A DNA stretch of 64,000 nucleotides from Rubrobacter_D sp963840835 (GCA_963840835.1 CAWJAM010000002.1:1-64000); one strand, 5' to 3'. Positions 16,558 through 25,375 are shown, counted from the first letter of the stretch. A program made the numbers and translations. Notes: generated from the letters alone by a model not told the origin.

Positions 16558-17070
16558 TCAGCCAGCGGCGTCCAGCACCTGCTCGACGCCTCCGAGCACT
16601 CGCTCTGCTCTCAGGTTTCGTTTGGCGGTTGAGTCAGGCTGAGCGGTCCACAAGAAACCCACCGGGATCTGGTACTTGACTAAGTAGTCCTTCACGTCGG
16701 GGCTATCCAGGCCCGGGTAGCCCTCCAAATTCTGCCAAAGCTCATCTAAGAAGCGTAAATTCCCGGTGGCAGCGGCGGTGGCAAAGTCGTCGATGTACTG
16801 GTCCCAGGACCCGTCGTAGATGGCGGCGAACAACAGGCGAGTGTCGTTGTCGACGAGGGCAATCCGAACCTCATGAAGCGTGCCAACGCCGCGAAGCGCG
16901 CCGCTGACCGCAGTGAATGTCTCTTCCTCTAAGGCTACCCGCTGGATCTCCCGCGCCCTCTCGGCCCCACCGGGCTTTAGTGGAGCCAACAGCGTGAACT
17001 CGCCTTGGTTGCCGTTGTACCTGAACGGCCGCGCCGAACCGGCTGATTCGGGCGTTGATTCTTGCGCCAT
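16558..17070 (-). CDS. Peroxidase-cluster partner protein A
   Basis: A 170-aa paralogue of 15998-16474, first gene of the four-gene cluster. It has the same blocks: QGEFTLLAPLKPGGAERARE, EVRIALVDNDTRLLFAAIYD, WDQYIDDF, ELWQNLEGYPG and VKDYLVKYQIP. ATG 17070 is preceded by GGAGG nine bases upstream. Both copies keep the WDQYIDDF and GYPG/GFPG motifs, so both look functional. No database domain name comes to mind. The two genes arose by tandem duplication, since even the intergenic and terminal DNA is alike. Confidence 0.75.
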   Translation of the reverse strand: MAQESTPESAGSARPFRYNGNQGEFTLLAPLKPGGAERAREIQRVALEEETFTAVSGALRGVGTLHEVRIALVDNDTRLLFAAIYDGSWDQYIDDFATAAATGNLRFLDELWQNLEGYPGLDSPDVKDYLVKYQIPVGFLWTAQPDSTAKRNLRAERVLGGVEQVLDAAG

Positions 17071-17658
17071 ATTCGCTGTCCTCCTGTCGATTCTGGGTTG
17101 CCCTAGGGCTCATCATCCATTAAACAAATATGTGTACGTCTCTCTGAGGCCACCATCTCCTTCCACCTTGGTAGTGGGCGGAGGGTGGCCCATGCCTCCA
17201 CCCTAGTATCCTAAGGTGGGCATTCTACACCCAGGCAACATGCGTTACATAGGAAGATTGTCCTACGAATTGTCTCGCAATATTGCGATCTCTTAATATT
17301 GGTTCAGCGAGTCGTGACGGCGCTACTCTTTGTGTTGATCAGAGAAATCAAGACCCTATTCATGGCTAAGTCAGTCACCTGCATAGCCCGGTCCAAACGC
17401 TCTGGACCGGGGCTATGCAGGATCTTGAATGCGGAATTCGGAGAACACACCTTCTCCACGGTTCACGTGCAACCTCGGAGTCAAGGGTTACTCAGCGTGC
17501 CGCGTTGATCTGCTTTTTGGCTATGTTGATCTGCACCGCCGACCCCAGCTTCCGTACCTGCGCAAGCGTGCGTGTGGAGTAGTACGGGCTCAGAGGAGTA
17601 TCGCACCAGAGTTGTGCAAGTTGCCTTATGATTTCGGCAAAAAGACCGGGGGGGAAAT
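17071..17658. other. Intergenic region upstream of the peroxidase cluster
   Basis: 588 bp with no gene. It holds a perfect 14-bp palindrome at 17275-17288 (centre CAATATTG), an AT-rich stretch around it, and the strong hairpin at 17381-17418. The promoter of the minus-strand peroxidase cluster should be here; I see no consensus boxes that I would defend. Confidence 0.5.
17381..17418. terminator. Strong orphan hairpin
   Basis: A 15-bp stem (17381-17395 with 17403-17418, one bulged G) and a 7-nt loop. No gene ends nearby on either strand, so it may be the terminator of a lost gene or a structured RNA element. Confidence 0.5.
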
Positions 17659-17893
17659 ATGGGCGGCGTGGGAAGCGGCAACTGGTACAGGTTCGACAAA
17701 AAGGCCACGACCGGCGAGTGTCATAGCTTGGACGTGCGCTATCTCCACCGTAACGGGCTGCTGAAGGCGGGAGGATGGTTCTCGCTGCGCTGGTCGCGGG
17801 GTGAGCATGAGACCGGCTCTATCGGAGGAAGCGTGGAGGGCCATCTTCGCTCGAGGCCCGAGCGGGTGATCCTGCGCTACCGCTGCCGGAGCG
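17659..17893 (+). pseudogene. N-terminal part of a GGVGSG-type phage/plasmid zinc-finger protein
   Basis: The first ~78 codons (MGGVGSGNWYRFDKKATT, LDVRYLHRNGLLKAGGWFSL, ERVILRYRCRSG) match the start of a conserved mobile-element protein family that normally continues into a Cys-rich zinc-binding region. Here the homology ends at about 17893. It meets, tail to tail, the end of the minus-strand T5orf172 remnant, so the C-terminal zinc part has been lost. A purine-rich site precedes ATG 17659. Confidence 0.6.
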
Positions 17894-18234
17894 GTCCGTC
17901 GAAGCGGTTCCCGTTCCAGCAGGTACGGTGTGGCGACCTCGGCGAGCACCGAGACGGCTTCCCTCAACGGGATGGCGAAGAACTCCCTGTCGTACCTTGC
18001 GCTGGCATCGATGAGCCTCCGGTGGACGAGCCTTTCCACGTGGTGACAGTCACTAACGTACTCGTCCTAGGCGTCGGCGTAGGGCGCCGGTACGCCGGTG
18101 GAAGACGAAAGTTCTTTGGTCCTGATTGCGGGGTCTTTGGTCGTCTTGCCGATCTTCGCGTACCCGGTGAAGGTGGGGTTCACCAGTATGTAGACATAAC
18201 CTTCGTTGCCGGAGCGCGCTGTCCCTTCCCCCAT
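17890..18234 (-). pseudogene. T5orf172/GIY-YIG-like nuclease-domain protein with in-frame TAG
   Basis: From ATG 18234 the frame reads EGYVYILVNPTFTGYAKIGK, TRTKELSSSTGVPAPY-type residues, then TAG at codon 56 (18067-18069). It continues in frame with CHHVERLVHRRLIDAS and REFFAIPLREAVSVLAEVA. This is the order of the T5orf172 (Bro-N-associated, GIY-YIG superfamily) domain. The amber codon and the missing C-terminus point to a pseudogene. It converges on the 17659 remnant. Confidence 0.7.
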
Positions 18235-18418
18235 ATCCTTTCCTCTGGGCCCTGAAGTTCTCGTCCATTCTCACCGTGTTCCGCGTCGCGCAAAGGCCCC
18301 GCAGACCCCACAAGGGGGTTTGCTGGCAGCAGCAAGGTCACCCTCGGTTCCACGCGCGTCTCGAGCCTCATACCGACGAGCCGAGGATACTCCGGAAGGA
18401 CGTGTTTGTTTTGCAGTT

Positions 18419-19320
18419 TTAGGTCTCGGGGATGCCCTGTACGTCCAGACGCGCCAATGGCGTCCCCTCTCCCGTATTCCTCCGCCTCTGCAGATTTTCG
18501 AACTCGTGCAGGCAGTGGTAGAGCTGCCTGGATAGGTGCGCTTCGTAGCGGGCGATCTTCTCCAGGGTCTTCTCGTCAGGAAGGATGCGCTCCCGGCGCA
18601 TGACGCCTATCGCCAACTCCGTCTGCTCCGCCTTGATCTCGGAGTGTACCGAGACCATACGGGCCGTCTCGGTCGTGGCCTCCAGGAGGTCCTCGGGGGC
18701 TTCGCCCGCGACCCGGGCTATGCTCTCGACGCACCCCCTCACGTCCCTCGCCTTCATGGCGGGCAGCTCTCCGATCCAGGCGCCTTCCGGCACGCCGGGC
18801 AGGTCAAGGCCCTCCGCGGCAATCCTTTCTCCCCTTGCCCTCTGCGCGGCCATGAGCACGGACCAGACGACCGCTCTTGCGTCCTCTCCCTTCATGGTTC
18901 TGCCAGGCTTGAGGGAGGGAAAGAGCTTGAGTGTGTTGTACGTCCTCCGGTAGTCTTCGGCTTCGAAGCGTATGTCTTCGGGGTGGCTGGCGGCGTGGAG
19001 GCTTCCCTGAAGCGAGAAGAGGGTTCTCAGAGCGAGGCGGACGTCCTCCTCTACCTGCTCTTGGATGTCGCTATGGCCCCCGATTCGTAGCGGGTCACGC
19101 GGTGCAGCCTCCAGGAGAGCAGCGCCACGCGCTCCGCGAGCACTGTCTCGAGGTGGCCCTCCGGTCGCAGGCTCTCAAGCACGCCATCGCGGTGTTCTTC
19201 CCAGTCCTCGGCCCTCTCGAGGCCGGGAATCACGGGGGCGGGGGAGCTTATGCCGTGGCGGGTGGCGTTCCAGCGCACGACCGCCTTTCCAGATTGTGTT
19301 GTGGGACCTCCATTCGTCAC
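18419..19320 (-). pseudogene. Conserved mobile-element protein, one frameshift
   Basis: A ~300-codon gene split by one missing base near 19055. The N-terminal part (GTG 19320, RBS GGAGG) reads ATRHGISSPAPVIPGLE, WEEHRDGVLESL and LAERVALLSWRLHRVTRYES. The continuation in the next frame reads IQEQVEEDVRLALRTLFSL, then the 158-aa block starting MKGEDARAVVW. It ends with EKIARYEAHLSRQLYHCLHE and PLARLDVQG. I know these signatures from uncharacterised proteins near primases, phage and transposon modules. The function is unknown. It lies just downstream of the DUF3987/primase remnant, consistent with one replication or mobilisation module. Confidence 0.6.
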
Positions 19321-19344
19321 TGACAAACCTCCTGCTTGAGCCGA

Positions 19345-20563
19345 TAGAGGTGCCGCGTATCGCACAGGTAGCACCCTCTACCGGCGCGGAGTCGAACTCC
19401 AGAGCCGAGGTGAGGCGCCTGACGAGCGGGGCGGCGTCGACCTTGGACCACTCGCCGCCGAACGGGAGCTCCTTAGACCGTTTCACCATGAGCCAAATGA
19501 AGCGGTTGGCGAAGCCGTTGGCCGCCTCGGTCTCGGTTAAGAACCGCAAGAGCTCCGGCTTGCTGATGTGGCCGATTATGGAGACGTGGGCCTCGATGGC
19601 CTTCATGGGGCTGTTCTTGGTGAGGGTCTGCAAGGTGCCGTCGTCCCATGCCTGGCGGATGACGGGCGAAAGGGTGTTCCCCTCCCGGCTCATGACCTTG
19701 AGGACCCCGGCGAGCTCCGCCTCCAGGACCAGGAGCCGCTTGTCCTCGACGCCCTCGTCCAGGACCACGGTTTCGCCCTTCTTGTTCTCGCCCTCGAGGC
19801 GGTTCCTGACGGCGTAGATGAGGCCCTCGCCGCTCGAGAGCCCGTGGAGAACCCGCTCCTCGGTCCACACCCCGTCCGCGGCGCCCATCAGATCCCGAAC
19901 GCATGTCCAGGACATGCCCTTCCTGCCCTTCGAGGTGTCGCCCACGAGGGCGACGTTGAGCTTCAGGTGATGACGGTCGGTCCCCACCCTGAAGAATGCC
20001 CCGCGTCCGATGGCGCTGCCGAAGGCCGCGAGAAGGCTGGCGAGGATCGCTACCGCGTCGGCTTCGGTGTGGGGCTCGATGGCCCTGACGATGTTGCCGG
20101 GCAGCCCCAAGAGCGCCTCCTCGGCCAGCACGGGCCAAGCCGTCGGCTCGGGCACGGGCGGGAGGTAGGCGTCGGGGCTGCCGTCGCGAGCCGTGTCGTC
20201 TGCCGGCACTCGGTCTGGGGGCTTGGCGGCCGCGATCATGTCCGCAAGCCACTCCTCGAAACCTTCGGGATCATCCACGAGCTTTCCGTTAATGTCGGAC
20301 CCGTGCGGCGCGTCCATCGGCCATGCGACGACGCTTGCGCTTTTGGCCCCGGCCTCAAGCAGCTTCGTGGCGTCCAAGCGTGCCTCGTGCTCTTCTCCGG
20401 CGTCGTAGAAGACCACGACCTCGAGGCCTTCGAACGCCCGCGCGTAAACCGGTTCAAACAATCCCGCTCCGGGCTGAGACACGCTCGTGTAACCCGCCTG
20501 GCGTACGCTCAAGGCGTCCTCCTCGCCGCAACACAACAATACCGTTTTGCCAGGCTTGTGATT
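19345..20563 (-). pseudogene. Toprim + DUF3987 primase/helicase-like protein, truncated at both ends
   Basis: The readable part starts at the IS border with a Toprim-like stretch (KTVLLCCGEEDALSVRQAG, then VVVFYDAGEEHEARLDATKL). It continues with a DUF3987 P-loop-type domain (AEEALLGLPGNIVRAI, ALVGDTSKGRKGMSW, HGLSSGEGLIYAV, ELAGVLKVMSREGNTLSPVI, HVSIIGHISKPELLRFL, NGFANRFIWLMVKRS). Such proteins occur in phages and integrative elements and prime or unwind DNA. The N-terminal zinc/primase part is cut off by the IS at 20564. The C-terminus is lost near 19345, where the next gene begins. Confidence 0.75.
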
Positions 20564-21622
20564 CTTAAACGCTTGGTGTGAATCGTGAGGTCACCATCCC
20601 AACAAATCAGAGAAGGCCAGCCGGGGGCGACTGAGCCTATCGCTGAGCCAGATACAGAAGTTGTGCAGCGCCACCCTCGCCGCAAGACGCGCCCGCAAAC
20701 CCTCGAGCTCATGGGGCCTCTCCCGCCAGAGGCCGAAGGTGTTAAACAGCTTCTCATAGACGGTTTCTACGACCTGGCGGATTGCGGCGACCCACCGCCT
20801 CAAGCGTTTGGGCCAGATCCTCTTTCGGGAGTTGCGTTGGGGTGGGTGGATGAGGCGCGCTCCGTAGTCTTTGAGCCAACGTCTATGGTTCTCTTTGCCC
20901 TCGAAACCCTTGTCGGCGACGTATGGTCCTTGGCACAGCGCTCCCGCGCTGATGAGCCTTCCGTCCGGGGCGGCCCTTACGGCGAAGAAGGTCTCCGCCA
21001 GTCGCTGGTCGGCGGTAGAGGCGCTCCCGAAACAGAAGCCAGTGACGACTCCGGTAGGATCGACCGCGGTGAGCAGGCTGAAGCCTTCGTACCATCCGAT
21101 GCTGTTGGACCAACCGATGTCGGCCTGTCCTGCCAGCCATCCATGCCCCCGACGCTTGCAATCCCGGATGGGCATCGCCGAGCTGTCCAGCGCCTCATAG
21201 GGACACTTTCGTACCTCCAGAAGAGCTACCAGGTGCAAGAAGAAAGCCTCGATGAGTTTCGTACAGGAGCGCATCAGGCGATTGAACTGGGGGCGGCTTG
21301 GCAGAGTGGGGAAGGCATCGAGCAGGTTGGTCTGAGCGTAACGGTAGAAGTCCCGCTCGCTGGAAAACCTCGACCAGCGGGCGAAGATAGAGAGGGTGAT
21401 GACCTCGCTTTCGGAGAGGGAGGCCTTCGGGCCGGGGCGCGTTTTTGGCGGCTGGGAGTGGCAGAAGTCGTCAACCGTAACGTAAAGTGTGGTGAGGAAG
21501 GTGTCCACGTCGAGCATGAGGGGTCGGTTCCTTTCCCTTCGGGATCGGGTAGCAGACCGACTCTAGAGTGTGGACGCCTTCCGCTCAAATTCTCCTCTAG
21601 TAACTCACACCAAGCGTTTAAG
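20564..21622 (-). mobile_element. IS element (IS982-like), 1059 bp
   Basis: Perfect 18-bp terminal inverted repeats: 20564-20581 (CTTAAACGCTTGGTGTGA) and 21605-21622 (its complement). They enclose one intact transposase gene. It has inserted into the primase gene. I see no clear target duplication; bases flanking the ends differ. Confidence 0.85.
20591..21517 (-). CDS. IS982-like DDE transposase
   Basis: A 308-aa transposase that fills the element. The N-terminus (MLDVDTFLTTLYVTVDDFC, LSESEVITLSIFARW, RYAQTNLLDAFPTLPSR) and the acidic residues in ALDSSAMPIRDC, LLTAVDPTGVV, VADKGFEGKENHRRW and RQVVETVYEKLFNTF fit a DDE fold of the IS982/IS5 type. No stop or frameshift, so it is likely active. 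ATG 21517 is the natural start. I favour IS982 by the N-terminal sequence; IS5 is the alternative. Confidence 0.8.
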   Translation of the reverse strand: MLDVDTFLTTLYVTVDDFCHSQPPKTRPGPKASLSESEVITLSIFARWSRFSSERDFYRYAQTNLLDAFPTLPSRPQFNRLMRSCTKLIEAFFLHLVALLEVRKCPYEALDSSAMPIRDCKRRGHGWLAGQADIGWSNSIGWYEGFSLLTAVDPTGVVTGFCFGSASTADQRLAETFFAVRAAPDGRLISAGALCQGPYVADKGFEGKENHRRWLKDYGARLIHPPQRNSRKRIWPKRLRRWVAAIRQVVETVYEKLFNTFGLWRERPHELEGLRARLAARVALHNFCIWLSDRLSRPRLAFSDLLGW

Positions 21623-21766
21623 GGCTTCGCGAACTTCGCCTCCACGGCTTTCTCGGAAGTCGGAGCATGGGAGAGCGCCGAGGCATACGGGGTATCCTTT
21701 GGGGTGCCCCGGCCTACGATTATGAGCAGGAGAGATTAACTACGTTCCTATTGGTGCACCACGCTC

Positions 21767-22003
21767 TCAAGAGCGGTCCGAGACACCTTCCATCCCTTCC
21801 ATACTCGCGCAGTGGGCGCAGCAGTAGAAGTGACCGTCTGCCTCGACACCGTGTCCAATCACCCTGACGCCGCAGTACTCGCAGGATGGCGCGAGGGCGT
21901 GAATCGCACACTCGAAGCTGTCGAAGGTGCGTGTTCTCTCGCCAGGCATGCTTATCTGAAATGCCTTGTCATACTCATTTCCACAAACGTCGCACTCGGC
22001 CAT
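21767..22003 (-). CDS. Small Cys-rich metal-binding protein (prokaryotic metallothionein-like)
   Basis: A 78-aa protein (MAECDVCGNEYDKAFQISM, FDSFECAIHALAPSCEYCG, GHGVEADGHFYCCAHCA). Nine Cys plus several His form CxxC and CC sites. Its layout is that of an actinobacterial family often labelled prokaryotic metallothionein or zinc-ribbon protein. ATG 22003 is preceded by AAGGAGAAG. It stands alone between the IS element and dodecin. It probably buffers or carries zinc. Confidence 0.75.
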   Translation of the reverse strand: MAECDVCGNEYDKAFQISMPGERTRTFDSFECAIHALAPSCEYCGVRVIGHGVEADGHFYCCAHCASMEGMEGVSDRS

Positions 22004-22203
22004 ATTCGTCTTCTCCTTCCTACCCAAGCAGGACAATTCCCCATTTCTAGGATAAATACCCTGGCTATGGTTGGGACAAACGCCCAGCTCGCAGGCCTTC
22101 CCTTATGAGGTCTTTGGATTCCGGCCTTCGTGTTTGATATTTGCTCTGTTGGGCCATAAGTAGGATGGAAAGCAAGCTAGGCCGCAAGGAGGCACAGATA
22201 CGT

Positions 22204-22407
22204 ATGAGTGTTGCCCGAGTAACAGAGTTGAGCGCTACCTCAGAGACAGGCTTCGAGGACGCCATAAACCAGGCAGTCGCCCGTGCTACCAAGACGCTAA
22301 GGGGCGTCGAAGGCGCGTGGGTAAAGGACCAGAACGTCCTGATCGAGGATGGCAACATCACGGGCTACAAGGTCAACGTGGAGGTTACTTTCCTGCTAGA
22401 GGAGTAG
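22204..22407 (+). CDS. Dodecin
   Basis: A 67-aa dodecin (MSVARVTELSATSETGFEDA, GVEGAWVKDQNVLIEDG, YKVNVEVTFLLEE). The Trp of GAWVKDQ stacks on flavin in this family. Dodecins form hollow dodecamers that store riboflavin, FMN or CoA. ATG 22204 is the start that matches the family length; the upstream extension has no homology. Intact. Confidence 0.95.
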   Translation: MSVARVTELSATSETGFEDAINQAVARATKTLRGVEGAWVKDQNVLIEDGNITGYKVNVEVTFLLEE

Positions 22408-22936
22408 CAGCCTTAGCGACCGGGCCGGGCATCCTTGGGGGTGTCTCGGCCCCTTTTTCTATATAGAAACATTTGGCACTTTCTGTGGTATGGTGGGGTT
22501 GCGAGTGAAGGTCTTAGGTCGGTTGGGGAGGACTTCCTCCCCTCATCCAAGAGCGTGTGCTCTATCCTGCCCATCGCTCGCGGTTTATCGGGCCGGGGCT
22601 CTTGCGGGCTCCCGGCCTTTATACTGCCCGTGGCCGCGCTCTTTTCCCATCCTCCTGGCGCGGCCTTCGCCACGGTCCGATTTCTTGTGTATAGAGTTCG
22701 GCACCAGGTCCTGTTTCCTACATAAGAAACCGACCATACCCGATGATATGGGCATCCTCTCGCCGGCGGTCCTGGCCCTATCGCGGACCGGCTCGGAGCG
22801 GGCTTTCACGCCATCGTGAATTTCGCGTGACGGAGTTCTAAGAAGTTCGGTAGCTCATGGACGTTCGCGCCTGGCTCCGGCGGGTGGCATCATGCTTTAA
22901 GTTGCCGACCCGATCTTGCCCAGAGCGAGGAGGACG
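22408..22936. other. Intergenic region with a terminator-like hairpin and a dispersed repeat
   Basis: 529 bp without a gene. It contains a GGCCGGG/CCCGGCC hairpin at 22591-22617 followed by TTTATA (possible terminator) and a partial copy of the island's dispersed repeat at 22816-22852. Confidence 0.5.
22816..22852 (-). repeat. Dispersed island repeat, copy 1 (partial)
   Basis: Carries the core TGACGGAGTTCTAAGAAGTT of the ~70-bp repeat family, reverse orientation relative to the copy at 35332. Confidence 0.6.
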
Positions 22937-23413
22937 ATGCCTATGCCCGACGACGAGCAAGACAAGGCGGGGGTCCTCGCGCCTCCACCCCTGATCTACC
23001 TGGGAGCCCTCATCTTCGGTCTGCTGTTGGGCAGGAGGTTCCCGATGCGCTTCCTGCCGCACGTGATGGCGCGCGGCCTCGGATGGCCGCTGCTCGGCGG
23101 AGGGGTGCTACTCGCAGGCTGGTTCGAGCTGGCCATGCGCCAAGCCGACACGCCTGCAAATCCCTACAAGCCGGTCGAGCGCATAGCCACGGAAGGGCCG
23201 TTCCGTTACACCCGCAATCCCGCTTACCTCGCCATGACGCTGATCTACGCGGGCATCGCCAGCCGCGCGAACGCGCTGTGGGCCATCCTCCTTCTGCCGG
23301 CAGCGCTTCTGGTAATCCAGCGTGGTGTGATCGAGCGTGAGGAGCGGTACTTGGAGCGCAAGTTCGGTGAAGAGTACCTGAGCTACAAAGCTCAAGTGAG
23401 GCGTTGGATCTGA
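22937..23413 (+). CDS. Isoprenylcysteine carboxyl methyltransferase (ICMT)-family protein
   Basis: A 158-aa membrane methyltransferase. Hydrophobic helices are at about residues 18-36, 48-65 and 105-135. The C-terminal SAM-site motifs are GPFRYTRNPAYLAMTLIY and ERYLERKFGEEYLSYKAQVRRWI. The ICMT/PEMT-like family methylates small lipophilic or thiol substrates at the membrane; the bacterial substrate is unknown. ATG 22937 follows GAGGAGGACG and is preferred over 22916. Single gene flanked by repeats on both sides. Confidence 0.9.
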   Translation: MPMPDDEQDKAGVLAPPPLIYLGALIFGLLLGRRFPMRFLPHVMARGLGWPLLGGGVLLAGWFELAMRQADTPANPYKPVERIATEGPFRYTRNPAYLAMTLIYAGIASRANALWAILLLPAALLVIQRGVIEREERYLERKFGEEYLSYKAQVRRWI

Positions 23414-23432
23414 GCGGTCCTTCTTAATGGCC

Positions 23433-23500
23433 TTATCCGCCCGAGTGCGTGGAAGGTGAATTCTTGGAATTCGTCTTGACGGAGTTCTGAGAGGTTCGCC
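23433..23500 (-). repeat. Dispersed island repeat, copy 2
   Basis: A near full-length copy. Read in reverse it matches 35332-35399 through the central hairpin (GACGGAGTTC paired with GAATTCGTC) and the GTGCGTGGAAG tail. It lies directly after the ICMT-like gene. Confidence 0.75.
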
Positions 23501-23586
23501 TCCGAGGATGTACCATGGAGCGGAGCCGGAGGCCTTGCGAGCCCCCAGCCTAACACCGCCGAGGAGAAAGTCTACTAGAACGTCTC

Positions 23587-23976
23587 CTAGCGGCGGACCT
23601 CAATGCGGAAGCAGCTGGTGCCCACTTCCTTCCTTGAGTCAACGATGCAGAGGTCCCGACCCTTGCCCCCGTTTGCCGTGTCCAGGGTGTCCCCGTCCGC
23701 CACGTTGATCCTGTCGGAGCCCCCGCCGCGCCTCACCACGTCAGTGTCGTTGGTGTACTTGTTGGCCAAAACCCGGTCGTTTCCGCCCCTCGCTACGATC
23801 ACGTCGTCCTTACGGTTGCCGATCCGCTCTAAGATCTTGTCGTCGCCACCCCCCCCGTAGCAGGGCACGCTGCTCCTGCACTGGATCAGCTGGCCCTGGG
23901 CCGCTAGCGCAGCGGCGGCTGCGAACAGGGGCACCAGCACCACCACCAGGCTCAACACCATCATCAGCTTGCGCAT
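23587..23976 (-). CDS. Secreted RTX-like calcium-binding protein, short
   Basis: A 129-aa protein. Signal peptide: MRKLMMVLSLVVVLVPLF followed by an Ala-rich cleavage region. The mature part has degenerate nonapeptide GGxGxD-type repeats (GGGGDDKIL, RGGNDRVLANKY, RGGGSDRINVADGDTLD, NGGKGRDLC) and four Cys that may form disulfides. The family is the haemolysin-type Ca-binding repeat; function here is unknown. ATG 23976 follows GAGAGGAG. A larger relative is at 28191-29399. Confidence 0.8.
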   Translation of the reverse strand: MRKLMMVLSLVVVLVPLFAAAAALAAQGQLIQCRSSVPCYGGGGDDKILERIGNRKDDVIVARGGNDRVLANKYTNDTDVVRRGGGSDRINVADGDTLDTANGGKGRDLCIVDSRKEVGTSCFRIEVRR

Positions 23977-24130
23977 GCGCCGCTCCTCTCTCGTGTCCTT
24001 GGAGCACAGTCGAGGGCACAACCTCTGCCCCGGTTGTTCTTACCGACGTGGTGAACGCTAACGCGGATACGGACCAAGCGCAACCCCTAGAGAGTGCCAT
24101 TACGTGAGGGGGGCTCGTCTCATCTCTTGA

Positions 24131-24193
24131 CCCTAGTGCATGGTATAGATTTTCTCCGAACTTCGCACTCGCGGAGTTCTCAGAAGTTCAGCG
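24131..24193 (-). repeat. Dispersed island repeat, copy 3
   Basis: Reverse-orientation copy: CCCTAGTGCATGG, TTCTCCGAACTTCG and GCGGAGTTCTCAGAAGTT in order. Confidence 0.65.
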
Positions 24194-24294
24194 CAGCCCA
24201 GGTCCGCTACCGTGAAGAATGCCTGTTTGGCCGGCAAGCCGTCCCCGGTGTATCTTTCAAGCACCTTGCGAACGTACGCGAAAGGAGAAGGCTT

Positions 24295-25080
24295 ATGGTG
24301 GCAACCCCCGTCTACGGCGTCCTGACCGTCTGCGTTGTTGCGCTTGTCGCGGTCGCCGGCCTAGTGACGGTACAGCGCCTCGTGCCCGCGGCGCGGCGCC
24401 AGGAGCACAACGACGTGGCAGGCTTTATCTACGCCGTCGTCGGGGTCATCTACGCCGTGCTGCTGGCGCTGATGGTGATAGCCGTGTGGGAGGAGCACGA
24501 GGCGGCCAAGGCCACCGTGCGCGAGGAGGCCAACGAGCTTGCGGACATCTTCTGGCTCGCCCACCGCCTCCCCGAGCCCGAAGGCCCCCGCCTCCAAGAG
24601 CTCGCCCTCTCCTACGCGAGCGTGGTGGCAGAGGAAGAGTGGCCCCGGATGGCCCGAGGAGACGGCTCCAGTCCCGAGGCGTGGACCCTGATGGACGAGA
24701 TGCGCCTCATTATGCAAAACGTGGAGGTCGACACCCGCTCCGAGCAGGTGCTCTTCGAACGAGGGCTCGAGCGCATCGACGCACTGGCGGACGCCAGGAG
24801 AGAGCGCATGGTGGAGGCCGAGGAGGGTATACCCGCAGTCCTATGGGCGGTCCTGGTGTTCGGGGGCATCATCACCGTGGGATTCACCTACCTGTTCGGC
24901 CTGGAAAACACGTGGTCGCACAGGCTCATGGTGGCGGCGGTGGCGGGGCTGATCGCCCTGGTGCTCTTCACCGTCGACAGCCTGGAGCACCCCTTCTCGG
25001 GCGGAACCCGGGTCGGCCCGGAAGCCTTCGAGCTCGTTCTAGAGAGGTTGGAGGCGAGCGACCTCGGCAACTCCAGATAA
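24295..25080 (+). CDS. DUF4239 (bestrophin-like) membrane protein
   Basis: A 261-aa membrane protein. Hydrophobic helices are near residues 5-24, 42-62, 180-200 and 208-228. A long soluble middle contains AVWEEHEAAKATVREEANEL and ERIDALADARRERM. This pattern is that of DUF4239 proteins, called bestrophin-like; a channel function is suggested by name only. ATG 24295 follows AAAGGAGAAG. No partner gene; an IS110 element lies downstream. Confidence 0.8.
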   Translation: MVATPVYGVLTVCVVALVAVAGLVTVQRLVPAARRQEHNDVAGFIYAVVGVIYAVLLALMVIAVWEEHEAAKATVREEANELADIFWLAHRLPEPEGPRLQELALSYASVVAEEEWPRMARGDGSSPEAWTLMDEMRLIMQNVEVDTRSEQVLFERGLERIDALADARRERMVEAEEGIPAVLWAVLVFGGIITVGFTYLFGLENTWSHRLMVAAVAGLIALVLFTVDSLEHPFSGGTRVGPEAFELVLERLEASDLGNSR

Positions 25081-25082
25081 AC

Positions 25083-25375
25083 ACCGAGCGCGGTCCGAGG
25101 GCCCCCACTTGCCCTCTATTCACCCGAGTGACGCTCCGACTTGTTTAACTCTAGCCAGGAGCCAGGCGGTCTGCAGCCGCTAGGCTTCTAGGGTGTCGGT
25201 CGGGATCGCTCGTGACGCTCCTGCCACTCGAAAGGGTTGGCTTGCTATAGGCCTGTGACCCGCCGACGCCCGGCGAGCGGGGTGACTCAACAGAGGGATG
25301 GAACCTACAGACTCAAAGTCGGATTGTCCTCTGCACGCCACTATCGTAATGACCGCGTACAGAGGAGGTCAGAGC
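25083..25375 (+). ncRNA. IS110 5' non-coding region, candidate bridge RNA
   Basis: About 290 bp of GC-rich non-coding DNA directly upstream of an intact IS110 transposase. In the IS110 group the segment between the left end and the recombinase gene encodes the bridge RNA that pairs with target and donor DNA. Presence is inferred from position and family; I did not resolve its loops or the exact left end. Confidence 0.4.
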
